A stretch of 64,000 nt of DNA from assembly GCA_030141605.1 (NCBI GenBank), contig JAQGDQ010000239.1, positions 248,001 through 312,000 on the forward strand, read 5' to 3'. Below the pieces are notes generated by a model. The model did no database searches. It was not told the origin of the DNA and was given only the letters and a program-made list of their open reading frames with translations. How positions within the stretch are numbered: the first letter of the stretch is position 1; each line of letters starts with the position of its first letter. Source of the stretch: Tubiluchus corallicola. Taxonomy: Eukaryota; Priapulida; Priapulimorpha; Priapulimorphida; Tubiluchidae. This document shows positions 50,732-61,600 of the stretch, piece after piece. A program made the position numbers and the translations under genes.

Positions 50732-52500
50732 AGCCAATTAGATTCTATAATTATGCTGATGATAATACGTAGTGCCTTAGTACTGGACGAAGTGCTTAGT
50801 ACTTAATCATCACTTGGCAAAGTTAAGAAAGCACTAACAAAACCATTTAAAACGTAACCTGGTTCGAAAATAATTTTGGCGACAGCAAACCCTGACAAAT
50901 TTCAAAGTGTTTTTACCTAAGCAAAACGTACATTTCCAGTGACGGAAAATTTTTTCATCTAAATAATACCACAATAAAGTGTTCGAGCTATAGTGCAATC
51001 AAACTCCTTGGGAGTCTACATAGATGTAAAATTGGACTTTCTTAACGTGTCTCCTTCATATGTAAAGCAGTTGCAAACAGGACAATATACTATTTCGGTT
51101 AGGAAAGCTGCTAGATACAAAAGTAAATTTAAAACCTCAATGCTTTCATAAAATCCCAGTTTATTTATTTCTCATTAATTTTTCATAGTTGTAGTATTAC
51201 AAATACTAAGAAAATGGAGAGGAAACAGTGGTCCTTCCACATGCAACTTATTCAATGATCTGGCAGTCTGCATACAAACCTTAATAATTAGTGAACAATG
51301 CTTGCAGCTGAAGTACTTAAACACTTAAATGAAATCGACATTGTAGTCTGGAAAACAGTTTCAATATAAAAATCAGTAATATAACTGAGATGAGTACATA
51401 TCCTAGAAATTCCTAGAGATTTATCAACGAAATTTGGGTTATTATTCTGTGTCAAACTTGGATTAAGTTACATAACGAATGTGCAGAGTGTGTAGCAATT
51501 TAAGCAAATTCAGCATAATTATATTGACATTAACTCTTGAAATTCTCAGCATTGTAAAAATTCTGTAAACAACAATCTAAATTGCTTGAAAAACCTTGTG
51601 TCGTAATATACTTTGTATACGTCCTTGAAACGCCAAGTAAAACAGTTTGAGATGCAGCTGTGTAGTGTGTGCATGCCCACACAATATTCAGCTTGCATTT
51701 CTGACAATGTGTGTGTTTCAGATGTCAGCCTAGATGCATAAACCGTAAAAATGTGTTTCAACTTACATTGTGTGAATTGCTTGAGAATTTTTTATTTTGT
51801 TTCATTCTCTTTAAACTGTCGGAAAGCAAACAGCTGCTAATATTGTTTTTTGTAAAATTTCGACAGTAAATAATTTTTTTACTATTGGTACTGTAGAAGT
51901 CATGAACGTTTTTCTGCGTGTACGACACTAACTTCGAGTAGCAACACGACCAAGGTTGACGAATGTTTTATGACGCAAAAGATATACCCTCTTTGACGTT
52001 GCACAGTTGAAGCTGTGGTTTTAGGTGGGTTTTATATTTTTGCTTAAATTTTCTTATTCTTTGTTTTTGAAATGTAATTTTTATTGCTGTCATAAAGTTG
52101 GGAATTGGGTTATTTTAGGGTAGATTGCAGTTTAAGTGGTTCTTTTTTTAGGCACTCTCACATCGCCTAAATCGGAAATGTCGCTGAAGGTAGGGCTACA
52201 ATCGAAAGATGCATTCTTTATCTGTACACTAATGTAAAGAAAAGTTGAAACATATCTTCTTTTTATAAAAAATAATTTTAAAAAACTTACTGTTAGCGTC
52301 GCGAGAACAGACTAAGATTGAGCGATTTTATAAAACATTTTCATTTGGGTGTTAGCAGAGAGCGATATTTTTTATCTATTACTGTGCACCACAGCCTCTA
52401 GGAAATCTCTTCACAACGCTTCACAAAAAAAGAACCAAAGTGTGAACTTACTGAAAGGTTAAAAAGAGCTTCGGGCAAATTTTCTCAGCGAGCGTCATTA

Positions 52501-53077
52501 CAGGGCCGTAGTCGGCTTTTGAAAAGTGGTCCGGCCACAGATACGGAACAGGTAGAAAAAGAATACAGCAGCAACATATAGAAGAGTATATTATAATTTA
52601 TAATACAGAGTTATAATATAATAGAGCACTACACATACTCAATGATGACATGATTGATTAAAACTTCCCAAACAAACATGTGCGCCGCTCATTTCTAGCA
52701 GTAAACTCGTTCGCAATTACCTTCAGGTCGAGAGCGTCTGTTCTATCCATATGTACATGCAAAGTCATGAGATTGTTCAGTCTAATTTGAGTCATCGTAC
52801 TCCGCAAATAAGTTTTTACTCTACGCAGGGCTGAGAATGTCCTTTCACTTGTAGAATTTGTAGCCAGAATCACTAGTAGTATCCTGACAAGAATCACAAT
52901 TTTGGAATAGATTGATCGCATCGCAGGTTTAAGTTCACGGAAATAGCCGAATATATCCGAGAGACTGACTGATTATGTGCTTTATCGTTGTCATTATAAA
53001 TAATGAAGGAGAGATGTCTAGGCACGTACGGCAGAAAAAGTGGTCCGGCCATGGCCGGACCGCCGACTACGGCCTTG
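52501..53077. mobile_element. hAT-type element with 5-bp target duplication, carrying a transposase C-terminal fragment
   Basis: It starts CAGGGCCGTAGTCGGC and ends, reverse-complemented, CAAGGCCGTAGTCGGC: 15 of 16 terminal bases match. CATTA lies immediately outside both ends, a 5-bp duplication rather than the usual 8 of hAT elements. Subterminal GGTCCGGCCA occurs at both ends. The interior is mostly deleted, leaving one coding fragment on the minus strand. Confidence 0.85.
52658..52975 (-). pseudogene. hAT transposase fragment, C-terminal dimerisation domain
   Basis: The frame continues upstream of its first ATG (52921) to about 52975, reading SLSDIFGYFRELKPAM. It then runs through ATNSTSERTFSALRRVKTYL and STMTQIRLNNLMTLHVH to a stop at 52658. 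This ERxFSxLRRxKxxLRxxMxxxRL pattern is the diagnostic hAT C-terminal dimerisation domain. The RNase H-like catalytic core and BED zinc finger are missing, so it cannot encode an active transposase. Confidence 0.85.
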
Positions 53078-53267
53078 CATTATGCAGCGACTGTGTGTAC
53101 CAGTAAGTTGTGCTTGCTGGTACTCAGGACCATATATTCCTTGCTATTGAACGGGCCTGCACAAATGTGCCTGTGAAGTCACACTTCACAGATTTTTTCC
53201 TATTTCGGTTTGCACTTCAGATTCGCTGCTATTCTTATACATCCAAACATTATACTCTCATATCATT

Positions 53268-54110
53268 TCAGTATTCCATTGCTGCCTTGATGTACTGGCT
53301 TACTTTTTTTAGTACTTCACTATTCAAGCTGGATACATTCCTGCTTGTTACATTCCACTTTCTTATTTTAGTTAATTTGACACACTCAAACAAAGGCTCT
53401 GTTGTATCTTGTGCACTACAGTACATAATGGGAATTCTAAGTTATTAATATACTTATTCTTATAATTTGCTTTTACTTCTACCACATTTAATTGCACTTT
53501 CATTATAGCACTAAAATCCCGTAAGTTGCAGTTGGATATGTAGTTTCCTCTTTCAGGGCTAATTAATGATAAGAACCTTAATTTTGTTTTATTTGTTACT
53601 GCTTGCTGGTATTGCTCCTTTATCTTTATTTGTATAGCTTTCTTTACCTGTTTTTTCCATGTTGACTGTTTCAACATTATTACTTTGTTTTATCTATATC
53701 AACTTCATTTTCATCCTCTATTTTCATTAAATATTCATACCAACATTTTGGATATTCTCTTATAATTTGCTCCTTCAGTATTCATTTTGCTAGACAGTTA
53801 TCATCGGAGTGCTGCAAATTAAAGTACCACATTAATTTTTTGCTCTGTATTTGTTTCTCGATTGGCCATTTCGTGTTTCTATTAATAAACCCTAGTAGGG
53901 TGTACTTCGGCTTTGACCTAATATTTTCTTTAGTGATTATGCTTGTATTGTCTCCAATTGTTGTATTTCTATCTTTGCCATATTAGTCCATGTTTCAGCG
54001 TTACTAATTATGTTCGATACTATAACAGTCTCATATTATTTTAGTCTAGTTTAGTCATGATTGCCAACTGCCCTACTTTGTTTTCTGTACAAAAGTGTAT
54101 AACTTAAGCC
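53268..54110 (-). mobile_element. LINE retrotransposon relic: post-RT region and C-terminus, several frame breaks
   Basis: The minus strand reads, in order, SNIISNAETWTNM, LKKILGQSRSTPY, then (another frame) ETRKWPIEKQIQ. These are followed by TKLRFLSLISPERGNY, VVEVKANYKNKY, a frameshift, AQDTTEPLFEC and an end at SQYIKAAMEY-stop (53268-53270). The order ETW, LxKILGxxxSTP, LRFL, ANYKNKY, CxxC/H-like block is the layout of LINE ORF2 after the RT domain. At least two in-frame stops and two frame changes show long inactivity. It shares family with the relic at 30351-30690 but retains more of the 5' side. Confidence 0.8.
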
Positions 54111-54239
54111 AACATAAACTTTGTTTTATTATTCCTATGCTCTAACATATCTAAATAGTTTATTAAGATTTTGCTATGGCAAAATCTTACTGTTTGTCAT
54201 TGAGTTATTACTTAATTATACTCCGTCACCTTAACACGT

Positions 54240-54940
54240 AAGCCTTATAAGCTAGGGTCACCAAACTCACAGGGTTGTTAGCCCTGGGTGGGGGACATAC
54301 AACAGTGTGGGATCAGTGACCACTGGTCAAGGGGGGAAGGGCAGTGGGTATCAGTCAGTTTTTCTGACTCTTCTCCTGTTCTCTGATATTAGTTGTTGCA
54401 GTGCATCCTTCAGATTCTCTAAAGTTCTCTACTATGTGTTCTTCAATAATACTGTATGGGCAAATGCATTTCTTATCAGTTGGGAAATATCAGTCTCATA
54501 AGAAGACCAATGGAAAATATTGACCTTGGGATGGTAGAAAATTCATCCTTTCCAGTTGTTTCGCTTAAACTTAATGAGTGGCTCATAGTTCGACGGGGTT
54601 GTTGAATGGCAAGCAGTCTTGCAAATAATTAACAATCTTCTCTCCATTTTATCAGTTTCATTGTCAACCATGCACCTTAATTTTTCGTGACATGTGCTGA
54701 ATGTCTTCAACCTTGTTTTCTTCATGGGATCCCATATTGTTTTGTGACGATGCATTCGATGAAACCAGGTGCTGTGATACAAACTTCTTCAAACTTATTT
54801 GTACCTTTGTCATCTCTGAAAAGAATATCTTTCTTGACAGTTTCCTGTACTTCTATATTAGATACTATATTCACAAGCTTTGTTGCTTTGCAGAAGAAAA
54901 TGTTACTATCAGCATTGTTTTAGGATGCTGTCTTTAATTC
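54240..54940 (-). pseudogene. Decayed, frameshifted coding relic of uncertain family
   Basis: One frame (54543-54782) reads IWDPMKKTRLKTFSTCHEKL and, after a few residues, MERRLLIICKTA. A second frame continues with LFARLLAIQQP and MSHSLSLSETTGK. The arrangement (PMKKxxLKTF, a basic block, then LLIICKTR-like and a SLS-TGK block) resembles repetitive proteins common in invertebrate genomes that may be mobile-element derived. I cannot name the family. Stops and frame changes indicate a dead copy. Confidence 0.35.
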
Positions 54941-55508
54941 CATCTGAATTGTGGAATCTGCATATTGCTGTGGAATGACTTAACTGATAGTGCTCTTTGG
55001 TTGACAAGTTTGTTTTGCAGGCAAACAATTGTCATAAAAATCTTGTATTGGATTGATCAGATTAAGGGCAATCAAGAAAAACCTATAAAGTGCATTTTCA
55101 TTTTGTGTGATTCCCGTCACAATACACTGATTCAATACACAGTTGTTCCATTGATTGATCTACAAAGAGGTTGGTAAGTGGAACACCAGATTTATTTACC
55201 ATTAATTCATCACACTTTATTCCAAATGCACGACACTGTCACTCACACTAAATGTCAAAAGAGCTCTGAGTTTTGTCCTGGTAAGCAGAAAGATAACTGA
55301 AGATTCTAAAATATGACTTAACCTGCAATGTAATGCAACTAGAACAGTAACAGGAGTACGTGGTTGCTGTAATTTTTACATTATTATGCTAAGACCTGAA
55401 AAATGTCTGCTGATCATGATCCTTTTATCGAAGGTCAACAAAGTTTGCACCACTATAGGTGTATATCCTCTAAATTGCATGATTTTTGAAGCTGTAATTT
55501 GTGAGTTA

Positions 55509-56117
55509 CAGTAAGTGTTTGCTTAACGACTTGTTTTAACGACGCTGATCATTTGACACCTTTTTTTTACTTAATGACGCACTGTTTCCTTTTAATGACG
55601 ATTTGTTTACTTTGCTCGAAACCTAATATGATGCATTAAAACAGTACATATTGCGTTATTCTGTTCTAAAAATGCACTGGTAACGTAAACAATGCAATCA
55701 TTATACAAGTTGTTGCTTCCCGACAGACCACTAAATGCTAGCCATTTATAGCAAGTGAGACCTGGGAGCAAAAAATTTTGCCTGCAACCTGTTACTATAG
55801 TAATCAGGCTTAGACGAAATTCCCAAGATCACCTAGCAATTGGCATTAACTCTGCTGCAGTGTTTATTGTTTAACTGTTGCCTACACTTAAATATTAACG
55901 AAAAAGAAACCGCTAGCTAGATTAGTAAGATATATATAGGTGGTTTCAAGCAAGAACAAGGAGTAAAACCCATAAAACATTTAATTTATGTGATTTAAGC
56001 AGCACTGATTTTTGGCTCTGGAACGTGTCTTTTTTTACAATATTTTTTATTGAAGTTTTAGCTTCGTTTAACGCCTCATTTTGCTGGAACGCATTAGCAT
56101 CGTTAAAGGGCTTGCTG
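55509..56117. mobile_element. Pogo/Tigger-like non-autonomous element, second family (609 bp)
   Basis: TA-flanked, left end CAGTAAGTGTTTGCTTAACG, right end reverse-complemented CAGCAAGCCCTTTAACGATG. The homology to the truncated copy in the DNAJC13 intron (5975-6515) extends across most of its length. No reading frame with transposase features was seen. Confidence 0.8.
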
Positions 56118-56862
56118 TATTAGACATTATAGCAAAAACTGCATAATATCCACTGACCTTGACCTATTTTGTTTAAGATCAATGCACATCAGTCTGGGTT
56201 ATTCCAAGTCTTGCAATATAAGTTTCCAAGATTCGAGCTGCTATACATTCTCAGTTACTGTCATGGAAATATATTTTAGACGATCGCCTGTGTCGTATGA
56301 CCTGGCCCTACCCACTTCTTACTTCTACCTAGCTGTGCAGATACACAATTTCTAGCACAGTTCTATAAGAGGAGTTGACAGTTGCCCTAATTTTGACATT
56401 TTGACCCCAGTCAAAGCTATTTTAAGCTATGCCCACTTTTTGAAAAATAATTGATGCCTGTCTACCACCACCATACCGCCAGACTCACAAAAAAAATTGG
56501 ACATACGTCAAACCCTAGGAAACGTTGAGCAACAAGCTTATTTTTAAGTGTTACTGGCAGTCATTTTTAAATCTGAGATGGAAGCCAAAGCTTTGCATGA
56601 AAAAAATGGCATCTACCTATCAGTTTTGAATTCAGCACCTCCAAGTTGATTTAATCAATAGACCATAGAAATCAATTTTGGCAAAAAATTGAGCTAATCC
56701 CAAATGTTTGAAATAGCACACTGTACTAAAAGTTAAAAGTAAAATAAAAATTATCTGTAACTTGTTCTACTTTGTTGTGCAATGGCAAGTCAGGAAAAGT
56801 TTACTTGACTTGGAATGTGCATTAAACAAGTTTGTAACCAACAAATGATTTTTATTTTAAGG

Positions 56863-56920
56863 CACACAAGTCACCATGGTAATTACTTGCTAGTCTTGGC
56901 ATTACACAGAGAAAACAGTC
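56863..56920 (+). promoter_or_regulatory. 5' leader of the PNP-domain gene with possible splice acceptor and uORF
   Basis: TTTTTATTTTAAG just before 56863 is a good splice acceptor, suggesting an unseen 5' UTR exon upstream. Within the leader a short upstream ORF at 56876-56893 (five codons, M-V-I-T-C) starts in the context CACCATGG, a stronger initiation context than that of the main ATG. It ends 27 bases before the main start. Confidence 0.4.
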
Positions 56921-58657
56921 ATGGCAGAATCTGCAGAAGAAAAAATTGTACTTACTCCTAAGAAAAAGAGTAAGCTTTCTACTACTCTTCTCATGCAAAG
57001 GGTGAAGAAACAAACTGATGAAAGTAAAGTGCTTCATGTTGCTGGTGGTGCTCATAAAGGCATTGTAATTAACAAGGATGTGAACCAAGATGCACTGCTG
57101 GAAGCTGATCCACCTCACCTTGTTCTGCAGTTCAAAGTGTATTTGCAAGATGCAGCTAGATCAGATACATTGCTTACCAAAGAAAGCAGAATACTTCGGT
57201 TTTGGTATAAAGATGGTGTCAGTCAGGATGAAAGGATGAAAGATGCTCATGAATTTTTTAAGGAACTTGTTAGGCCAAATGACTTTCCTAGAGATTATGT
57301 GGGTTTCATCAAGAAAATAATGAAGATGATGCAGTTGAAATTTATGGATCCCTACAAAATTGAAGTAGAAATGACACAACAAGAAGAATTGGTAGAAGCC
57401 CCTGTAAGCCCTAGAGAAGAGAAGGATGATTTCAATTTCATGCAAATTGCTTCTGAGGACAGATTACTTGAGCTAATTGAACTTGCTTATCCAAATGCAT
57501 TGTCAATTGCAGATCTTCAGCAGAATGTCACTGGATCTGAGGATGAAATTACGGAAATGTTGCAGAATTTGGAAAGAAAGAATCTCATTAAACAGATGGA
57601 TAATTTGACATGGATGCGTGTGGTAAAATTTGATGCTGATGTGAAAATGGTCAAACAAATGCCTAAAGTGGCCCAGATAGAACAACCTACCATAGCTATC
57701 ATAACTGCTTTATATCCAGAAAAGGTAGCTGTTGATGCAATGATTGAAAATCAACAAACTTTTGTACGCTATAAAACCGAAGGAGAAGCAAACGTTTACA
57801 CCTTGGGTGACATTGGTTCTCATAGAGTTGTCTGCACAAAGTTACCTTCAGTAGGTCATACACGGTCAGCCATGATAGCTGCAGGCAATACTACTACAAG
57901 GCTTCTGGGAACATTCCAAAAAATAGAATACGTGTTCCTGGTAGGAGTAGGCGGTGGTGTGCCACATTACACTGACTATAAAAAACATATTAGACTGGGT
58001 GATGTTGTTGTTTCTGCTCCAGAATTTGCCAACAGCCCAATGTATATTTATTGCGAAGAGCGAAGAGAAAATGAACATACAGGAAACATTGAATGGGATA
58101 CAAAAACTTGGTGTCCTGCTGATTTATGCATTCAGACTATTGCAGCAAACCTTGTGCGGGATTATGAGAGCAATCCTGCTGATGCTCCTTGGAATGCTTA
58201 CCTATGCGATGGTATCAATAAGTTGAAGTCGGAAGAAGCTAGCTTTGACAGGCCCAGTGTAGATCTTGATCGGCTTTTTATGAATGTAGGCAGCAATAAC
58301 CTGATCGAGGTTTCACATCCAGAAGCTCCTGATGATGTGTATGATGCACGCAAGGCAGGCATTCCTGTCATTCACTTTGGTCGTGTCGTCTCTGGTAATG
58401 CTGTTGTCAAAGAGGAACGAATGAGGCAGGCATTTGCTGTTACAGCCGGTGTAGCAGCATATGATCAAGATTTTGATGCTGTTACTGAGTCTGTCTATGG
58501 CAGCAGAATCGACTGTTATGCATTTATAAGAGGAATAGCTGATTATGTTAATGGTACAAAGGGAAAAGAGTGGCAGCCATATGCAGCATTGGCTGCCGCT
58601 GCATTTATGAAAGAGATCATTTTGCGACTTCCGCGACCTTCTCTCAGTGAAGATTAA
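56921..58657 (+). CDS. Winged-helix-like plus nucleoside phosphorylase (PNP_UDP) domain protein, intronless, 578 aa
   Basis: Residues 1-150 form a mostly helical, basic-to-mixed N-terminal region without a recognised domain (ILRFWYKDG, HEFFKELVRPNDFP). Residues about 176-236 look like a winged helix: helices LLELIELAYPN, IADLQQNV and EITEMLQNLERKNLI, then a strand pair. From 255 onwards is a nucleoside phosphorylase fold: IAIITALYPE (258-267), the glycine loop VGVGGGVPHY (341-350), RLGDVVVSAP (358-367), HFGRVVSGNAVVK (485-497), an acidic site at E523 and IRGIADYVNGTKGKEWQPYA. Canonical members cleave N-glycosidic bonds of nucleosides. In multidomain proteins of animals, fungi and bacteria the fold often serves as a ligand-sensing or conflict-system module. 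No signal peptide or membrane segment is seen, so it is likely intracellular. Whether it is enzymatic is unknown; the region around E523 (VTESVYG) differs from the DMEGAA-type site of enzymes. Confidence 0.88.
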   Translation: MAESAEEKIVLTPKKKSKLSTTLLMQRVKKQTDESKVLHVAGGAHKGIVINKDVNQDALLEADPPHLVLQFKVYLQDAARSDTLLTKESRILRFWYKDGVSQDERMKDAHEFFKELVRPNDFPRDYVGFIKKIMKMMQLKFMDPYKIEVEMTQQEELVEAPVSPREEKDDFNFMQIASEDRLLELIELAYPNALSIADLQQNVTGSEDEITEMLQNLERKNLIKQMDNLTWMRVVKFDADVKMVKQMPKVAQIEQPTIAIITALYPEKVAVDAMIENQQTFVRYKTEGEANVYTLGDIGSHRVVCTKLPSVGHTRSAMIAAGNTTTRLLGTFQKIEYVFLVGVGGGVPHYTDYKKHIRLGDVVVSAPEFANSPMYIYCEERRENEHTGNIEWDTKTWCPADLCIQTIAANLVRDYESNPADAPWNAYLCDGINKLKSEEASFDRPSVDLDRLFMNVGSNNLIEVSHPEAPDDVYDARKAGIPVIHFGRVVSGNAVVKEERMRQAFAVTAGVAAYDQDFDAVTESVYGSRIDCYAFIRGIADYVNGTKGKEWQPYAALAAAAFMKEIILRLPRPSLSED

Positions 58658-61600
58658 TTAGATCTGATTTTAATTTCTTAATCTTTGATTATACGTGAAC
58701 TCATGAATTATTTTCAATGGTAATTAAGTTTTTTGTTTTTTTAGTCAACTTCAACACTATTCCCAATCTCAAACAAAGTATATTAGGCATTGCAGCATTG
58801 TGGACTTGTACCAATCTGCTTTTCTACCCATCTTCTGTCTTTCTGTGTTCATTGCTTGTGACATTCTAGGCACTACGGCACCTAGAACATCAAAAATGAA
58901 AATATTGTTATAATTCTATGAGAGCAAGCACTAACTGCTACATTTGTTAGATTACGGCAGCTACTATGTTAATGTTCAAGAACAGCCAGCTGTGGGAAGA
59001 GGAGGGAAGGGAGGTACGTCTCGGGTTGCATTTTTCATCGGCTGCACATTGATCAAGTGCACTGAAAAAGTTGATTTTGTCGGAGCGGTAGAAAGGCAAA
59101 ACACCCAAGAAATTTAATTTCCATGACATTGACAACACAATGCTTCCTGTCGAGTGCAACAAAGCAACAGTGCATCAACAAAGATGATAATTAGTGATTT
59201 AGTATATTGTAATATTTGTAACATAGTTTGTTGTTGCTTTCAAAGTTTGTGTGCAGTACACGTTTTGAGAACTACGAAAAACATTAAATTTTATAATCAG
59301 GCTCTTTCCTTCATTAACATTTGAAGAAGCCTTTGAGCATTGTAACTTTTGAAGCATATAGGGTGAATTTATTTTTTCACAAACAGATTTTTTTAGCACA
59401 GTATGACCTATTAATTATCAAAATTATCCGGACCAACATATCTGGACTAGATAACAAAAATTGAAATTTGTAGCTTTTATCTATGTTAACCGTTAACCTT
59501 ATTACTAACAAACTTTAATACTGATGCAAAGTGTCTTGAGGTGTTCTTATGCTCACCTTTCTGTTGCTTTGTTGAAGAAAATTAACTTTTCTGAAGAAAA
59601 ATTAATTAAAAGGCGCCCTAATTATGGTATGTGCATCAATTGTAACGTGAACTACACTAGCGTGAATAACGGCAGGCAGAGATCCGCAGACTTTATACAG
59701 TAACTGGGTCTGCAACACAGTGGGGATCTATAACGAAGTAGTTTCCGAAACTGAAATGCTGAGTTCATTTAATGAGATCATTTAGTACAGTGAGGGTTTC
59801 TTGGGCATGGAGCTAGACATTCCAATTTGTTGGGGGACTCCCGATTTTAATGGTAACCACGTTTTCACCCAATTTTGAAATATTTTACCTGATTTTCCAC
59901 CAATTGTTAATTTAATCTTAACATCTCACAAAAATACGATTGCAGTGGGATAGAAGACACCTTTGCCTGAAATAAAATCGCTCATTTTGCCTGCTAAACA
60001 ATGCAAAAAAATCGCTTGGGAATGCAATTCGTAGAATAGGGGTGTGGGCTGCACTTAGCTGCCTTGATGATACTAACAATGCAGATTAAAAACTTAATAA
60101 ATAGCCTTTAGCTAATAAGGCCATTAAAGTGGAAACTTTCAATAGTTTGAGATTCAATATTAATTTGTAATATGCCAAAGCCTTTGATAAATTAATATTG
60201 GAGGACCTTGATTAAACAAAGCCATCTAACATGATCTGATTATCTGGACTTTCTCAATTATTCATATTTTTTCGATCTCAGAACCGTACTGTAAGATAAA
60301 CGAGTCCTACTTGTACTTTTTTACTTTATCAATTTATTTCCATAACTTATTGCAATTGCCAAATCTAAAGTTTTCCTACATGATGATTTTCATTATCAAA
60401 CTTAAATGCCACTCTGGGCATCACAAGCTCTTGCTGCATGTACCACTGACTAGTTGTTAACTCATCATTCTCTGAAATTTTACTGTAGATTTGCATACAT
60501 TATGCAAGAAAGTTTATTGAACCAGTTTAATGAGATTAAAAACATCAGCAACACATAAGTTTCAACTTGGGACACCACTTAGGAACTTTATGATATTTGT
60601 TTTCATGAGACTGTGTAAATTGCATGTCTAGTTATAATTCCACTAGTTAATAAATAGTAGATAAGTGATTGTAGTTTTCTTTAGAAATAATTTTATTTAT
60701 TTGGCATACATTTACATATAGAATAGAACTATATTGTACAATGTGATACCAGATAATTTAAAGATTATCTTTGCAGTTGTGTTACATGTACATATATTTT
60801 CGTTTATAATTTGCATAGAGCTGGTTATTAGATCTACACATACTTTGTAATTGACTCTTCAGGTGACTGCTCTAGTAATATATGCAGATCGATGTCTTAT
60901 ATTTTAGAATTATAGACCATTTTATTTAAATAATTTTAGCCTCACTTTGTAGAAAATCTGTAGTGGTGCACATTTCTTAATTGTCATAACAATAATAATT
61001 ATTATTATGTTTTTTTCACGGTGTCTGTCTTGTCCTGTAGCAATACATATGTAACGTCACACTTGATATTTCTAGATCACTTGTTATAGACCTTTTCATT
61101 CCAGGACCGCCGTGAATGCTGCTGTTTTCAAGTCTTTCCACAAAACATAAATTATAATGCCCGGTACGAATCTACTGAGATTATAGACAGAGCTCGCAAA
61201 CATTAATATTTGTGTGTGTTAAGATTTTTGCATGTTATTTTAGTGACTACTATATTTTGGTTGTGTGGTATAAAAATACTACTTAGTTAATGTTGATATT
61301 TTAATGGGCTTCCATATTATTTGTCTTTAACATAATTTCTTTTTCTGTAAAAGCATGATATAATAGGTACTCAGTTTTATGTTTTAATCTTTGTCAGCAA
61401 AGTACATGTACCAATTTATGGATGCTGCATGTTAGCTAGCTATTTGAATTAGCATGATTGATTGCACTATTTCACTATAAGTTTTAGTCATTTTTAAAAA
61501 CAAGAACATAATACTCCAACAGTGTGAGTTTTTGGAAAGAGTTCTTTGTCTATTAAACTTTGATAATAATTATACAGCATTTTGCAGTTTAGCACAGTAG

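Larger units (their letters stand above)
48418..52500. other. Gene-free region upstream of SLC35F5
   Basis: No convincing exon was found. The promoter of SLC35F5 should lie at its left edge. Two tandem duplications and a possible tRNA-derived SINE are listed separately. Near 52178 an ATG TCG CTG AAG followed by GTAGGG looks like a minimal first exon, but no matching downstream exon could be identified. Confidence 0.5.

Noticed and set aside
57954-58226. 90-residue alternative-frame ORF within the PNP-domain gene
   Set aside because: Shadow of the 578-residue frame, which carries the recognisable PNP motifs.
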